Source: DASVHS01 sp036390755
GTDB taxonomy: Bacteria; Acidobacteriota; Thermoanaerobaculia; Gp7-AA8
Direction: 5' to 3'
NCBI GenBank assembly: GCA_036390755.1
Contig: DASWBH010000420.1
Coordinates: forward strand, 1 to 35,249
Length of the DNA: 35,249 nt
Shown: positions 33,888-35,249 of the stretch, one piece after another
Position numbering within the stretch: the first letter of the stretch is position 1
Layout: each line of letters opens with the position of its first letter
Made by a program: the position numbers and the translations under genes
The notes under the pieces: generated by a model
What the model saw: only the letters and a program-made list of their open reading frames with translations
The model's database searches: none
What the model was told of the DNA's origin: nothing

Positions 33888-34799
33888 TCAATAACCGGCG
33901 GTCAGATCGACGATGTTCTCCAGCGTCTCGCCCCGTTCGAATCGACTCAGGTTGCTGAGGAAAAACCGGATTGCACGCTCGTGCGCATCGTCGGTGTGGT
34001 CCGCCGAATGCGGCGAGATCAGGACGTTGTCGAGTGTCCAGAGCGGGTGATCGGGCGGAAGCGGTTCGGTCTCGAACACGTCGAGCGCTGCACCGCGAAT
34101 GCGCCGTTCGCGCAGCGCTTCGACGAGAGCGCGCTGGTCGACGACCGCGCCGCGGCTGACGTTGACCAGGACGGCGGTCGAGCGCATCGAGGCGATCCGT
34201 GCCGCGTTCAGCAGCCCGCGCGTCGCAGCCGTCAACGGCGTGGAGAGCACGATGTAATCGGACGCCGCGATGACCTCGTCAATCGATCCTTCGCGGCTTC
34301 GCACCGGCAGCACGCGCATCCCCATGGCCTCGGCGCGCCGCCCGACCGCCCGCCCGATTCCGCCGAAGCCGACGATGCCGGCCGTTTTGCCCTCGAGGCG
34401 TGCGACCGTGAACGGCTCCCAACGATGCGCGGCGTGGTTCCTTTCGAGTCGCCGCAGGTCCTTGGCGAACCAGAGCATCGCCGCGATTGCGAACTCGCCG
34501 AGTGCGTCGGCGTACAGCCCGCGCGAATTGGTGACGGTCACGCTGATCGTGCGCAGCGCGTCGAACGGCAGCTGGTCGACGCCCGCGGCGAGCGCGTGGA
34601 TCCAACGCAAGCGTGTCGCGAACGGCAGCAGCTCGCCGAGCAGGCGTGCGTAACGCGGCGTGATCAGAATCGCGTCTGTGCCGGACACCGAGTCGCGGAG
34701 CGTCGCCAGCTCTTCACTGGCGACGTAATCGACGCGACTCGCGCGAAGCAGATCCAGCGCGGGGAATGACGGCGGTCCGAGGACGACGAGCCGCGTCAC
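33888..34799 (-). CDS. D-isomer-specific 2-hydroxyacid dehydrogenase
   Basis: A cytoplasmic NAD(P)-dependent oxidoreductase of 303 residues. The catalytic domain flanks a Rossmann domain with GFGGIGRAVGRRA (near 142-154). The catalytic triad is visible: Arg in LVNVSRGAVVD, Glu in DVFETEPLP, and His in ISPHSADH. It reduces 2-keto acids to D-2-hydroxyacids or the reverse. The overall pattern and short length fit the GhrA/phosphoglycerate-dehydrogenase-like group, but the substrate cannot be assigned. The GTG start overlaps the RND gene stop by 4 nt (GTGA), suggesting read-through from the efflux operon. Its end lies next to the groES promoter. Confidence 0.92.
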   Translation of the reverse strand: MTRLVVLGPPSFPALDLLRASRVDYVASEELATLRDSVSGTDAILITPRYARLLGELLPFATRLRWIHALAAGVDQLPFDALRTISVTVTNSRGLYADALGEFAIAAMLWFAKDLRRLERNHAAHRWEPFTVARLEGKTAGIVGFGGIGRAVGRRAEAMGMRVLPVRSREGSIDEVIAASDYIVLSTPLTAATRGLLNAARIASMRSTAVLVNVSRGAVVDQRALVEALRERRIRGAALDVFETEPLPPDHPLWTLDNVLISPHSADHTDDAHERAIRFFLSNLSRFERGETLENIVDLTAGY

Positions 34800-35249
34800 T
34801 CCGCGTGCGCAGGACGCGACATCATGGCGACAGCCGCCGGCGCAGTCTCATCCCGCTCGGCGCGCGCGAGCTCCTCGACGATGTCGCCAGACGGCGTCTC
34901 GCCCGACTTCGTGCCGCGCGTCCGCAGTTTCTCCATGTACAGGTAGAAGACCGGCGTCACGAACAGGGTCAATGTCTGCGAGAAGATCAGGCCGCCGACG
35001 ACCGCGAGTCCGAGCGGCCGCCGGGACTCGGCGCCCGCACCCAGGCCGAGTGCGATCGGCAACGTGCCCATGAGAGCGGCCATCGTCGTCATCATGATCG
35101 GACGGAACCGGACGACGCACGCGTCGAAGATTGCCTGCTCGGCCGAGATGCCCGCCTTCTGCGCCTCGATTGCGAAGTCGACCATCATGATGCCGTTCTT
35201 CTTCACGAGACCGACGAGCATGATGATGCCGACGAACGCGTAGATCGAC
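34796..35249 (-). CDS. RND efflux pump permease, C-terminal fragment (cut by window edge)
   Basis: The last 150 residues of an AcrB/MdtB/MdtC-type inner-membrane pump, open to the window edge. It holds the final transmembrane bundle: GLVKKNGIMMVDFAIEAQ, then ACVVRFRPIMMTTMAALMG and GAGAESRRPLGLAVVGGL, ending in TLTLFVTPVFYLYMEKLR. The GAGAESRRPLG block and KKNGIMMVDFA fit the multidrug (HAE1/MdtC-like) group more than heavy-metal pumps. A hydrophilic tail of about 40 residues follows the last helix. Proton-driven drug export with a periplasmic adaptor and outer-membrane channel is expected; those partners are outside the window. The stop overlaps the dehydrogenase start. Confidence 0.93.
   Translation of the reverse strand, partial: SIYAFVGIIMLVGLVKKNGIMMVDFAIEAQKAGISAEQAIFDACVVRFRPIMMTTMAALMGTLPIALGLGAGAESRRPLGLAVVGGLIFSQTLTLFVTPVFYLYMEKLRTRGTKSGETPSGDIVEELARAERDETAPAAVAMMSRPAHAE

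Overview
The window looks like a chromosomal segment of a high-GC, Gram-negative, free-living bacterium, most likely an Acidobacteriota member. The reasons are three very large Oar-like TonB-dependent receptors with an N-terminal carboxypeptidase-regulatory-like domain, two sulfatase-like lipoproteins with TPR tails, a GWxTD-family secreted protein, an M28 carboxypeptidase-Q-like enzyme, and a SpoIIE phosphatase fused to a multi-pass membrane module. The phylum assignment is an inference from gene content. No rRNA, tRNA, CRISPR array or recognisable transposase was seen.

Layout. 1-1462: tail of an unknown gene and a secreted M28 peptidase. 1463-1966: a roughly 500-bp island holding a four-helix-bundle (23S rRNA intervening-sequence type) gene bracketed by inverted arrays of 7-bp repeats, followed by a REP-like hairpin. 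1967-17276: an outer-membrane cluster of TonB receptor (-), sulfatase-TPR (+), TonB receptor (-), sulfatase-TPR (-), GWxTD protein (-) and TonB receptor (-), separated by intrinsic terminators. 17277-17759: non-coding. 17760-21946: ettA and a membrane SpoIIE phosphatase (-). 22040-27681: a tightly packed forward block of Spinster-type MFS transporter, PlsC-like acyltransferase, DUF2142 membrane protein, NarL-type histidine kinase and response regulator. 27765-29441: a PAS-GGDEF-EAL protein ending at a strong terminator. 29509-30603: three small reverse-strand genes, two of them paralogues of an unrecognised family. 30650-31723: AraC-type regulator and VOC protein. 31778-33882: groES-groEL with a sigma70-type promoter and a perfect CIRCE element. 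33888-35249: a D-2-hydroxyacid dehydrogenase overlapping the end of an RND efflux pump.

The receptors, sulfatase-like lipoproteins and GWxTD protein probably form one envelope or nutrient-acquisition theme. The MFS/PlsC/DUF2142 block suggests lipid or envelope-glycan handling next to a two-component system. The most unusual item is the heptad-repeat-bracketed four-helix-bundle cassette. Its start codon and probable ribosome-binding site are supplied by the repeat itself, and a different heptad array sits at the MFS/plsC junction. The second sulfatase gene shows an apparent 1-nt frameshift inside its signal peptide, and both sulfatase-like proteins carry Thr and His where true sulfatases have Cys/Ser and Arg.
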